From NCBI GenBank assembly GCA_001942185.1, contig MKJV01000109.1:1-56486 (forward strand): a stretch of DNA of 56,486 bases. Direction: 5' to 3'. Below are positions 17,204-25,471 of this stretch, piece after piece (positions within the stretch are counted from its first letter, which is position 1; each line of letters begins with the position of its first letter). The stretch comes from Pseudonocardia sp. CNS-004 (GTDB lineage: Bacteria; Actinomycetota; Actinomycetes; Mycobacteriales; Pseudonocardiaceae). Both the position numbers and the translations under genes were made by a program. The notes under the pieces were generated by a model. That model was not told the origin of the DNA. It worked only from the letters and a program-made list of their open reading frames with translations, and did no database searches.

Positions 17204-17469
17204 ATTTACCAGCTTCTCGAAGAAGAACTCGTGCTTGAGGAACGAGACGTCGTACTCGTGGCCCGGCTGCGGCGGGAGGAGCTGGGACGCTGGAAGAGCC
17301 GCCAGCCATCCGCCAGTGCGTCGAGCCCGGTCTCGTACGGGGGGACGTCGCTGTCGCCGGTGGTCGGAGTGGACCGACCGGTGCCGTCGTAGCTCGACCA
17401 GCCCACGACCTTCGCGTCGAGGGCGGACGACGCGAGGTAGAGCACGAGTACCTGCTGCCGGGTGGTCAT
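17189..17469 (-). CDS. Small conserved-looking protein coupled to a PhyH dioxygenase (frame break near 17290)
   Basis: About 93 residues, no family recognised. It starts MTTRQQVLVLYLASSALDAK, continues through GWSSYDGTGR, VPPYETGLDALADGWRLFQ and, after one missing base near 17290, PPQPGHEYDVSFLKHEFFFE with KLVNTSDL to the stop at 17189-17191. The unshifted frame instead gives a Ser/Arg-rich tail, which is why I place the break. The ATG overlaps the PhyH stop as ATGA, so the two proteins are made together and probably act together. Soluble, acidic; no cofactor motif. Confidence 0.6.
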
Positions 17470-18325
17470 GCCGTCTCCTGGGTCGGGGCGGGGGCGTGGG
17501 GGTTGAGGCTGCGGCCGGCGATCACGCGGGTGGGTCGGTTGGTCACGCGGGTGACCCAGTAGTCGGGGTCGTAGCTCTCGTCGCCGATGAGCGCGCGCCA
17601 CAGCAGCACCCGGTTGTAGATCTCCAGCCGCCCGGTGGCGTGCTCGTACCACGGGAAGCGGGTGCCGAGCTCCGCGGCGACGGCCGGGTCGTACAGGTCG
17701 TCGGTGTTCCACAGCCGAAGCTGGCGGACCGTCGGGTTGAAGCGGATCTTGAACATGTAGCGGTCGACGTCGCTGTCGTTGCGCCGCCCGCCGTGCCAGA
17801 TCCCGTGGTGCAGGAACACCACCGTGCCGGCCGGGCAGACGAGCCGGGTCTGGCCGAGCAGGTTCTGGTACCGGCCGGTGTCGGACTCGTTGGTGCGCCG
17901 CAGGTGGCTGCCCGGCACCGACAGGTGCCGCCCATCTCGAGGGTGACCTCCTGCGGGTAGTACATGAGCTGCACGTCGAACGCGTCCGGCCGTACGTCGA
18001 TGATCGCGTCGCCGTGCAGGTTCTGGGCCTCGCCCTCGCGCGCCCGCCGGATGTGCACCGCGTGGTGGTCGACGGCCGGGTCGGGGCCGACGAAGCTGTG
18101 GATCGCCCCGGCGACCTCGGGCAGCTGCACGAGCCGCTGGGCGAACGAGCCCTCGGCGAACGTCGCCGACAGCGGGGTGCCGTAGGGCACCGCCGGGATG
18201 CCGGCGCGGAGCGCGTCGATCGCCTCGGCGTTCATGTCGTCCGGGACGACGCCGTCGATGCGGTGCGAGCCGTGGGCGACGAACCGGGCCATCTGCACGG
18301 ACGTCAGCAGGTGTTTGCGGTGCAC
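17466..18325 (-). CDS. Phytanoyl-CoA dioxygenase (PhyH)-family Fe(II)/2-oxoglutarate oxygenase (frame break near 17935)
   Basis: Start GTG 18323-18325 follows GGGAGGAAC. The iron-binding facial triad is seen as NLHGDA (HxD) and the distal His in VVFLHHGIWHGG. RYMFKIRFNP contains the expected 2-oxoglutarate-binding Arg region. One base is missing near 17935, where EMG is followed by HLSVPGSHLRRTNE. PhyH enzymes hydroxylate or halogenate small molecules or lipid-type substrates. The substrate here is unknown. The neighbourhood (sugar uptake, small 93-residue partner, divergent AraC) suggests a catabolic oxidation, possibly of a sugar-derived or methylated compound (inference). Confidence 0.85.
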
Positions 18326-18425
18326 GTTCCTCCCTTGCCTGGAGTGGTTCTCGCACACCGAGGCTATGGCGGAGAACGGGCTGGGCGCGTGGGTCTGACT
18401 TCGCCACTGGTGGTAATTTTTCACC

Positions 18426-19198
18426 ATGGGTGTGGAACGCGTGCCCCTGCGGATCGGGCAGCCGCCGGTCGTCGCGAACGCCGGTGTGGGCGTGCACGGC
18501 GTGCACAGCCCGTACGACGTCTTCCGGCTGCCGACCTGTGGCAGCTGCACCTCTACGGCTACTCCGCCGGGCTCACCATCGGCGGGCGCGCCTACTCGGT
18601 GGCGCCCGGCTGGGTGAGCCTCGTGCCCGCGGGTGTCGAGGTCCGGTTCGACTACACCGGCCGCTCGGAGCACCTGTTCGCCCACTTCCGGCCGGAGCCG
18701 TCCGGCGACGCGCTGACGGTGCCCGTCGTGCGCGACGCCGGCGCGGCCGCGGCCGGGATCTCCGACCTCATGCGCGCGGCGATCGCGGCGTCGCCCGGTG
18801 GCTCGGCGCGCCCGGCCGCCGAGGTGTGGGCGGCGCTGTGGCGGGTCGCCCAGCTCCCGGAACCCGTGGCCGGCCGCGTCCACCACAGCGCGGTGTCGTC
18901 CGCGATCGCCCACATCGAGGCCAACCTGGCTCGTCCGATCGCCGTCCCGGACGTCGCGCGGGCGGCCGGGGTGTCGCACAACCACCTGACGCGGCTCTTC
19001 CGCGCCGAGACCGGCACGTCCGTCGTCGGCTGGATCCGGCAGCGGCGGATGGCGCGGGCCCGCCACCTGCTCACGGCCACGACGATGCGGATCCCGGCGG
19101 TCGCGGCCACCGTCGGGTTCACCGACCTGCAGGCGTTCAACAAGGCCTGCCGGCGCGAGCTGGGCTCGTCGCCGCGGGCGATCCGGGCGGGTGCCTGA
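18426..19198 (+). CDS. AraC-family transcriptional regulator (frame break near 18535)
   Basis: The N-terminal cupin-like sensing domain (about 1-130) reads LWQLHLYGYSAGLTIGGRAY and VSLVPAGVEVRFDYTG after a one-base break near 18535. The C-terminal double HTH is intact: ARPIAVPDVARAAGVSHNHL then TRLFRAETGTSVVGWIRQRR and FTDLQAFNKACRRELGSSPR. Divergent from the PhyH pair; the 100-base intergenic contains GGTGGTAATTTTTCACC beside the start, a likely AraC site. The natural role is control of the PhyH operon in response to its substrate (inference). Confidence 0.85.
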
Positions 19199-19285
19199 CG
19201 CCAGTACTCTCGGCCGGGGCACTCTCGGCGGGGCCGGTGGAAGGGGCGGGCGATCGACGTCAACACGCACCTCGCCGCCGCGCTG

Positions 19286-20788
19286 GTGCTCGCCACGGGG
19301 TTCCTCGCCATGGGTGTGGTGGCGTGGCGCAAGCACCCCTACAGCCGGGTCGGCCCGCTTGCGGGCCTCATCGGCGTGCTCGCGCTGGTGGAGCCGCTGA
19401 TCGCCGGCCCGGGCCGGGTGCTGGCGGCCTGCTGGGTCACGGTGCTGATCCACCTGGTGGCGGCCCTGCCCAGCGGCCGGCTGAGGACACCCGCGATGCG
19501 CGTGGTCGTCGGGCTGGCCTACCTCAACACCGTCGCGTTGGCGACGCCGCTGCTGCCCGCTGACCTCGGCAAGGAGTTCGGCACCCTCGTCGAGGTGCTG
19601 CTCGGGGCGGCCGTGCTGGGCGTGCAGTGGACGCGGTGGCGGCGCACGAGCGTGCCGAGCCGCCGGTCGCTCACGCCGGTGCTCGCCGCGGCAGCGGTGA
19701 TGGCCGGGCTGCTGCTGGCCGCCAACCCGATGTGGACGCCCGACGCGTCGCTGCTGGACATGAGCGCGCTGAAGGTCGGGCTGGTGGCGGTGCCGCTGGC
19801 CTACCTGGCCACGGAGCTGCGCAGCCGGATCGAGCGCGGGGGTGTCGCCGACCTGGTCGTCCAGCTGGGCGGCGATCCCGAGCCCGCGAGCCTGCAGGCG
19901 GCGCTGGCGAAGGCGCTGCACGACCCCACGCTCACGGTGGGCCACTGGATGGCGCAGGCGCGCCGGTACGTCGACGCCGACGGCCACCCGGTCACGGCGG
20001 AGGGCACGGGCCGGGTGGCCACCAGGGTCGACCGCGGGGGCGAGCCGGTCGCCCTGCTGGTGCACGACCCCGCGCTGCTGGAGCAGCCCCGGCTGATCGA
20101 GGCGGCCTGCACCGCCGCCGCGCTCGCGCTGCACAACGCGCGCCTGACGGCCGACCTGCAGGTCCGCGTCGTCCAGCTCGCCGAGTCCCGGCGGCACGTC
20201 GTGCAGGCCGCGGAGGCCGAGCGGCGGCGGCTCGAACGCGACCTGCACGACGGCGTGCAGCAACGCCTGCTCTCGATCCCCATGACGCTGAGCGTCGCCG
20301 AGACCGCGCTCGCGTCCGACGCCGGCCGGGCGCGTGCGCTCATCGCCGAGGCGAAGGACATGTCGCTCGCCGTGCTGGACGAGCTGCGCGCCCTGTCCCA
20401 GGGCATCCACCCCACGATCCTCACCGAGCGCGGGCTGGAGGGCGCGGTGCGGGAGCTGACGCTCGTGGCGCCCGTCCCGGTGCGGCTCGTCGTGGACCTG
20501 CCGGGCCGGTTGTCGGCCGAGATCGAGACCACCGCGTACTACGTGGTGGCGGAGGCGCTGGCGAACGTCACCAAGCACGCCGACGCGGGCAGCGCCGAGA
20601 TCCGGATCGAACGGGCGGGTGACCGGCTGGTCGTCGAGGTCGTCGACGACGGGTGCGGTGGCGCCGACCCGGACGGCTCCGGGCTGCGCGGCCTCGCGAC
20701 CCGGGCCGCCGACAACGGTGGGCTGCTGCACGTCGAGAGCCCGGCGGGCCACGGCACCCGGGTGCGGGCGGAGCTGCCGTGCGGGTAG
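19286..20788 (+). CDS. NarL-type sensor histidine kinase, membrane-bound
   Basis: About 500 residues. The N-terminal 170 residues hold some six membrane helices (GFLAMGVVAW, VLAACWVTVLIHLVAAL, VAVPLAYLA and others). A linker follows, then HisKA_3 with the phospho-acceptor in RRRLERDLHDGVQQRLLS (near residue 320). The HATPase has VVAEALANVTKHADA and the G boxes DDGCGGAD and GSGLRGLATRA. No extracellular ligand domain is seen. GTG 19286 lacks a ribosome site; the true start may lie about 11 codons upstream, where an in-frame ATC GAC GTC follows GGGGCGGG, possibly altered by an indel. It overlaps the response-regulator gene by 10 bases. Confidence 0.88.
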   Translation: MLATGFLAMGVVAWRKHPYSRVGPLAGLIGVLALVEPLIAGPGRVLAACWVTVLIHLVAALPSGRLRTPAMRVVVGLAYLNTVALATPLLPADLGKEFGTLVEVLLGAAVLGVQWTRWRRTSVPSRRSLTPVLAAAAVMAGLLLAANPMWTPDASLLDMSALKVGLVAVPLAYLATELRSRIERGGVADLVVQLGGDPEPASLQAALAKALHDPTLTVGHWMAQARRYVDADGHPVTAEGTGRVATRVDRGGEPVALLVHDPALLEQPRLIEAACTAAALALHNARLTADLQVRVVQLAESRRHVVQAAEAERRRLERDLHDGVQQRLLSIPMTLSVAETALASDAGRARALIAEAKDMSLAVLDELRALSQGIHPTILTERGLEGAVRELTLVAPVPVRLVVDLPGRLSAEIETTAYYVVAEALANVTKHADAGSAEIRIERAGDRLVVEVVDDGCGGADPDGSGLRGLATRAADNGGLLHVESPAGHGTRVRAELPCG

Positions 20789-21426
20789 TGCTCGCCGAGG
20801 ACAACGTGCTGCTGCGGGAGGGCCTCGTCCGGCTCCTCGCCGAGGCGGGGCTCTCGGTCCTGTCGGGTGTGGAGGACGCCACCGCACTGCTCGCCGACGT
20901 GGGCCGCCACCGCCCCGACGTGGCGATCGTCGACATCCGGCTGCCGCCGACCCGCACCGACGAGGGCCTGCGGGCGGCCCGGGAGATCCGCAGGCGGCAC
21001 CCCGGCACCGGCGTGCTGGTGCTGTCGCAGTACGTGCGGGTGAGCTACACCGTCGAACTGCTGGACGGCGGTGCGGACGGGGTCGGCTACCTGCTGAAGG
21101 ACCGCGTCACGGACATCGCCGAGTTCACCGAGGCCGTGCGCCGAGTCGGCGGTGGCGGGTCCGCCTTCGACCCCATCGTGATCAACCAGCTCGTGCAGCG
21201 GCACGCGGGCGACGACGACCCGCTGCACACGCTCAGCGACCGGGAACGCGAGGTGCTGGCGCTGATGGCGGAGGGCCGCACCAACCAGGCCATCGCCGAC
21301 CGCCTGGACATCGCCGAGCGCACCGTCGAGAAGCACTGCACGAGCATCTTCACGAAGCTGGGCCTGACGGCGAGCCCCGACGACCACCGCCGTGTCCTCG
21401 CGGTCCTGCGCTACCTGAACGCCTGA
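20779..21426 (+). CDS. NarL/LuxR-type response regulator
   Basis: 216 residues, intact, starting GTG 20779 within the kinase gene end. The receiver shows acidic pair Glu7-Asp8, phospho-acceptor Asp52 in AIVDIRLP and Lys107 in YLLKDR. The C-terminal LuxR HTH reads LSDREREVLALMAEGRTNQA and then IADRLDIAERTVEKHCTSIF. With the overlapping kinase it forms a complete two-component pair. About 100 bases downstream begins a four-gene operon of exported metal-motif proteins, the most plausible target. Confidence 0.92.
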   Translation: MRVVLAEDNVLLREGLVRLLAEAGLSVLSGVEDATALLADVGRHRPDVAIVDIRLPPTRTDEGLRAAREIRRRHPGTGVLVLSQYVRVSYTVELLDGGADGVGYLLKDRVTDIAEFTEAVRRVGGGGSAFDPIVINQLVQRHAGDDDPLHTLSDREREVLALMAEGRTNQAIADRLDIAERTVEKHCTSIFTKLGLTASPDDHRRVLAVLRYLNA

Positions 21427-21527
21427 GCCAGGTGCGGGTAGCCGCACCTGCCCAGCGCGGCTGACCGTCCCGCCGGTGCGTGCCGTCTCGCTGTTGCCGC
21501 GCCCGGCGCGCCAGCAGGGTGGGAGCC

Positions 21528-22945
21528 GTGAGATCGATTCGACGCGCGCTGCTCCTGGTGGTCGCGGTCGCTGCAGGGCTGCTGGCGGGCGCGGGGCCCG
21601 CGCTCGCACACGGCGGTGTCGTCGGCGAGGACCTGCGCTTCGCCGCGTCGCTCGGCGATCGGGAACTGACGGTGATCATCCGCCGGGTGGGGTCGGTGCC
21701 GGGGCCGCTGCGCGTCGACGTCGTCAACCACGCCGGCAGCCCCGGCGGCACGCTCCGGGTAGCCGCGGCGCCGCAGAACACCGTGCCGGGCACCCCGAGC
21801 GACCTGCCGCTCACCGACGGCGGCGGCTCCGCGGGCACCGATCTGCACGTCGATCGGGTCGGCGCGTGGGAGCTCTGGGTGGACGACGGCCGGGAGGTGG
21901 CCCGCTTCCCGTTCGTCGTGCCCGACCGCGTGGTGCCCGTCCTGGAGCGGGTGGTGATCGGCGGCTACACCGCGGCGGGCGCGCTCCTGCTCGCGGCGCT
22001 GGGCACTGCGGCGTTCGGCCGGTGGGCGTGGCCGCCGTACGTGCTCGGCGGGGGCGCGGCCACCGCGGTCGTCGTCGCCGTCACCGCGGGGGCGCTCGCG
22101 TCGAGCCTGCCGGTGGACGAGGAGATCGATCCGACGACCGGGCGGCCACCGGCCGTCCGCCCGGCGCCGGACGCAGGTTCGCCGCCCCACGTCGACCTGC
22201 TGGCGGACGCGGCGCTGACCGCGGGGCAGCGTTCCCCGGTCGACCTGCGGCTCGTCGACGGCGGCACGGGCCGGGCCGTCGATGACCTGGTGGTGCACCA
22301 CGACGCGCTCGTGCACCTGGTGGTGATCGGCCCGGGCGGCCAGTTCGCCCACCTGCACCCGGTGCGGACGGCGCCGGGTGAGTTCCGGGTGTGGTTCCGG
22401 GCGGCGTCGGGCGGCGAGCACCGGGTGTACGCGGAGCTGGAGCGGCGGGGCGGGGGAGTGCAGCTGGCGGCCACGACGGTGCCCGCCGTGGGCCCCGGCG
22501 TCGCCGAACCCGTCGCCTCCGGGCCGGGTGACCGGGACGTGGGCGGGATGACCGCGCGGATCACAGCGGGGGACGGACGGGCCGACGGAGGAGGCCCGGG
22601 GCGGGTGGGCGAGGCGTCGGGCCTCGTGGCCGGTGAGCCCTCCGTGCTCGCCGCGGAGTTCACCGACGGCGACGGCCCGGTCCGGGACCTGCAGCCCTGG
22701 CTGGGCATGGCGGGACACCTGATCACGGCGGGCCCCACCGGCACGGTCGGCACGTCCACGCGATGGCGGCCCCGGCGGCCGCGGCCCCGGACGAGACCGT
22801 CGCCACGGGGGGACCGCGGGTCGAGTTCGTCTACACCTTCCCGACGCCCGGCCGCCACCGGCTGTGGTTCCAGGTCGAGCGCGACTACCGGGTCGTCACG
22901 GTGCCGGTCGAGGTCGATGTCGCGGCGCCGGAGGCCGGGTCGTGA
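21528..22945 (+). CDS. Exported membrane protein with HLHP and HVHAM motifs, putative metal-handling (frame break near 22755)
   Basis: GTG 21528 follows GGGAG. A signal peptide ends at PALAHGG (about residue 27). The next 110 residues form an exported beta-like domain. Two membrane helices follow (VLERVVIGGYTAAGALLLAA and TAVVVAVTAGALAS). The C-terminal part has repeated beta modules, the first with FAHLHPV near residue 274 followed by FRVWFRAASGGEHRVYAEL. The second has LQPWLGMAGHLI and, after one missing base near 22755, HVHAM with FPTPGRHRLWFQV. Exported proteins with paired HLHP/HVHP modules are often found near copper genes, but no member here is biochemically assigned. Ends in a GTGA overlap with the next gene. 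Confidence 0.7.
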
Positions 22946-23348
22946 CGGTCCGGGGCCGGTGGGCCGTCACGGCCTGCGCAGTGGCCGTGGTCGCGGTGCT
23001 GGCGTTCCTGTTCTGGCCACGGCCTGCGCAACCCGTGGAGGTGACGGGGCAGGCGGGCGACCACCGGGTCCGGCTGCTGGTCGGGTCGCCCGCCGTCGGG
23101 CTCCAGGACCTCACGCTGGAGGTCACCGGCGCGGCCGACCGGCTGATCGTCGCCCCGACGATGGTCGAGATGGGCCACGCGAGCGCGCCCGTGACGGCCA
23201 CACCCGTCGCGCCCGGCCGGTTCGCGGCGCGGGGCGTCGAGTTCTTCATGCCGGGCCGGTGGGACGTGACGGTCACCGTGTACGGCCCCGAGGGAGTGAC
23301 GACGTCGTCCTCCCCGTACTCATCGCTGCGAGAGGAAGAGAGTCATGA
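22942..23348 (+). CDS. YtkA-like domain protein, single-pass membrane anchor (frame break near 23300)
   Basis: About 135 residues. GTG 22942 overlaps the previous stop. One membrane segment (AVTACAVAVVAVLAFLFW) is followed by an exported beta-sandwich: HRVRLLVGSPAVGLQDLTLE, VAPTMVEMGHA and VEFFMPGRWDVTVTVYGPEG, matching the YtkA/FixH-like fold. After a break near 23300 it ends VVLPVLIAARGRES with the stop in an ATGA overlap with the next gene. The conserved Met/His patch MVEMGHA resembles copper-binding positions in this fold (inference). Confidence 0.65.
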
Positions 23349-24417
23349 TCGATACGGGCGTGCTGGCCCGGCCGTGGGTTCCGGCGTGGATCCTGCTGCT
23401 CGGGTCGTTGTCGACGCTGGTCGGCCTCGCGTGGGACCTGCAGTGGCACGGCGACGTGGGGCCCGACACCTTCTACACGCTGCCCCACCTGTTCATCTAC
23501 GCGGGCGCGGCCGTGTCCGGGATGGTGAGTCTCGCCGTCGTGCTCGCGGCGTCCGGCGCGACCCGCTCCGGCCGCACCGTCGACACCGCCGTGGGCGGGC
23601 GGCGGGTGGCGGTGTTCGGCGTCTTCCAGGCCCCCGTCGGCTACCTCGTGTCCGGGGTGGGTGCGGCGCTGTTCCTGCTCTACGGCCTGTGGGACGAGTG
23701 GTGGCACGGCCTGTACGGGTTCGACGCCGTGATCGCCTCGCCGCCGCACGTCGGGCTGCTGACCGCGGCGATGCTCGCCATGCTCGGGTCGGTGATGACG
23801 TGCGCGGCCGCGTCGGGCGAGCCGTGGGCCGGGCCGGCGCTCGTCGTCAGCCTCGCGGTGCTCCTCGGCTTCTCGATGGTCGTGCTGCTCGCGCTCCCGG
23901 AGACCGGTGCGGTCGACGGCGCACGGTCACCGTCGCGCTGATGTCGATGGCGGCGCTGGCGTGCGTGGCGTCGTTCACCCGCGGCCTGCGCTCCGCGTTC
24001 GCCACCGCCGCCACCCTGCTCGCACTGCAGGTCGCGTTCGCGCTCTTCAGCCCGTGGGCCACCCGCGTCTACGCGGCGTCGGAAGGGCTGCCGTTGCGCG
24101 ACTACACCAGCGGTGTGCCCCGGATGGCGATGCTCATCCCCGCCACGCTCCTGCTCGGCGTCGCGGCACTCGGCCTGGCCGTGGCCGTGTCCCGCCGGGC
24201 CACCTACGCGGTGGGCGGGGCACTGGGCGGCGCCGCCATCGCCGCCACCTTCCCGTGGCAGGCGGTCCTGCTCGGCACCGCACCGCTACCGGCCGTCGAG
24301 CTCGCCGCGACGATCGCGGCCGGTGCGCTCCTCGGCGCGGCGGGCGGCCTGCTGGGGGAGCGCCTCGGCGGCGCGCTGCACCGGCTCGTCCCCGCCCCCG
24401 CGCGGGAGGTGGTCTGA
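23345..24417 (+). CDS. Polytopic membrane protein with duplicated WDxxWH...PH motifs (frame break near 23920)
   Basis: About 357 residues and some ten helices. The first motif is WDLQWHGD (residues 30-37) followed by TLPHLFIYAG (His48). The second is WDEWWHGLYGFD with ASPPHVGLL about 90 residues later. The paired Asp/His motifs at helix ends look like a metal or haem site and indicate internal duplication. After one missing base near 23920 the protein continues as MSMAALACVASFTRGLRSAF, YTSGVPRMAMLIPATLLLGV and helices to REVV at the stop. I know no characterised homologue. Starts in ATGA overlap, stops immediately before the next GTG. Confidence 0.65.
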
Positions 24418-24969
24418 GTGCGCCGCGCCGGACTCGCCCTCGCCGTGATCGGCCTGTTGCTCGGCGTCGCCGCCCCGGCTCACGCCGCAACCTCCCAGAG
24501 CTACCCGCCCGTCGACGTCGTCCACTCCGAACGCGTCGCCGTCGGCCCCTACGAACTGACAGTCGGGTTCAGCGAATGGCCCGTGCGCGCACGGCAGTCA
24601 CTCGACTTCACCTTCGAGCCCACCGGGGGCATCGACCAGGCCGACGGCACCCTCGTTGCCGTCTCGCCCACCGGCGAGGAGGAACCCCTCCGCCGCCCCG
24701 ACGGCGTCCACGGGCTGCCCCGCCACCCCCGCCAACCCGACGTCTGGGGTCTCGACGTCCTCGCACTCGACGAGCCCGGCGACTGGACCCTCACCTTCGG
24801 GATCGACGGCGCCCACGGCACCGGCACCGCCACGATGACCCTCCCCGTCCTCGAACAGCCCGGCCCCCCGCTCGGGCTGAGCTGGCTGGTGAGCACCGGA
24901 CCGCTCATCGTCATCCTCGGGATACTCGTCGCCGCAGCCCGCCGCGGACGCCCCCGAACTCACTCGTGA
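24418..24969 (+). CDS. Exported single-pass protein, last gene of the His-motif operon
   Basis: 183 residues, intact, GTG directly after the previous stop (TGAGTG). A signal peptide ends at APAHA (about residue 23). The mature domain is beta-rich (YELTVGFSEWPVRARQSLDF, DEPGDWTLTFGIDG). A C-terminal helix, LVSTGPLIVILGILVAAARR, anchors it with a short basic tail inside. The fold resembles CopC/YtkA-like immunoglobulin domains, but no metal ligands are evident. Coupling shows it works with the three preceding proteins. Confidence 0.65.
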   Translation: MRRAGLALAVIGLLLGVAAPAHAATSQSYPPVDVVHSERVAVGPYELTVGFSEWPVRARQSLDFTFEPTGGIDQADGTLVAVSPTGEEEPLRRPDGVHGLPRHPRQPDVWGLDVLALDEPGDWTLTFGIDGAHGTGTATMTLPVLEQPGPPLGLSWLVSTGPLIVILGILVAAARRGRPRTHS

Positions 24970-25079
24970 GGGTTGCCCGCCTGCCGCCGACCGAGTGAAC
25001 CGACCCACTTCGGCGACGCGCTTCGTAATGGGTGCCCCTGATCGGGCGATGGCAGAAGAGGGGGTCGGGTCACGAGTGG

Positions 25080-25091
25080 GGCTCGCGAGCC
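25080..25091. terminator. Possible hairpin downstream of the His-motif operon
   Basis: GGCTCGCGAGCC is a perfect 12-bp palindrome. It is flanked by GTGG and ACCC, which extend the stem imperfectly. It lies in the 177-base gap before the next gene. No T-run follows, as is usual in actinomycetes. Confidence 0.3.
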
Positions 25092-25146
25092 ACCCCCACG
25101 CCGGACCCACCATCCACGGCCGGCGCCGAACGGGGGAGGACGACGC

Positions 25147-25395
25147 ATGACCACCACCGGTCCACCAGGACCCGGCAGCGCCGGGATCCTGCGGCTGCAC
25201 ACCGTGGCCTGGGGCGCGCTGTGGTTCGTCGTGGTCGTCGCCTTCACCGCGGGCGTGGGAGTCATCCAGGCGGCGGGCGCCGCGGGGGCGATGCCCCCGC
25301 TCACCTCCAACGTCGAGTCCGTCGTCCGTCCGGCCGACCCGCCGAGCTCCGCACCCGAACCGCCGAGGCTCATCGACGTCGCCAACCCCGGCTGA
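25147..25395 (+). CDS. Small single-pass membrane protein
   Basis: 82 residues, ATG after GGAGGACGACGC. A Gly/Pro N-terminus, one helix VAWGALWFVVVVAFTAGVGV (about 20-42) and a Pro-rich tail (PADPPSSAPEPP). No family recognised. It precedes the ABC transporter gene by 76 bases; cotranscription and an accessory role are possible but unproven. Confidence 0.6.
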   Translation: MTTTGPPGPGSAGILRLHTVAWGALWFVVVVAFTAGVGVIQAAGAAGAMPPLTSNVESVVRPADPPSSAPEPPRLIDVANPG

Positions 25396-25471
25396 GCCAC
25401 CGACCGATCACCGTGACGCGGCCGGCCACCCGGACGGCCGCGTCGAGCACCCGGATGCTCCACTGGCGGGC

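Noticed and set aside
17543..20887. Minus-strand open frame of over 1,100 codons opposite the AraC and histidine-kinase genes
   Set aside because: The plus-strand genes have clear domains; only its last part coincides with one frame of the PhyH gene. The rest is a high-GC shadow.
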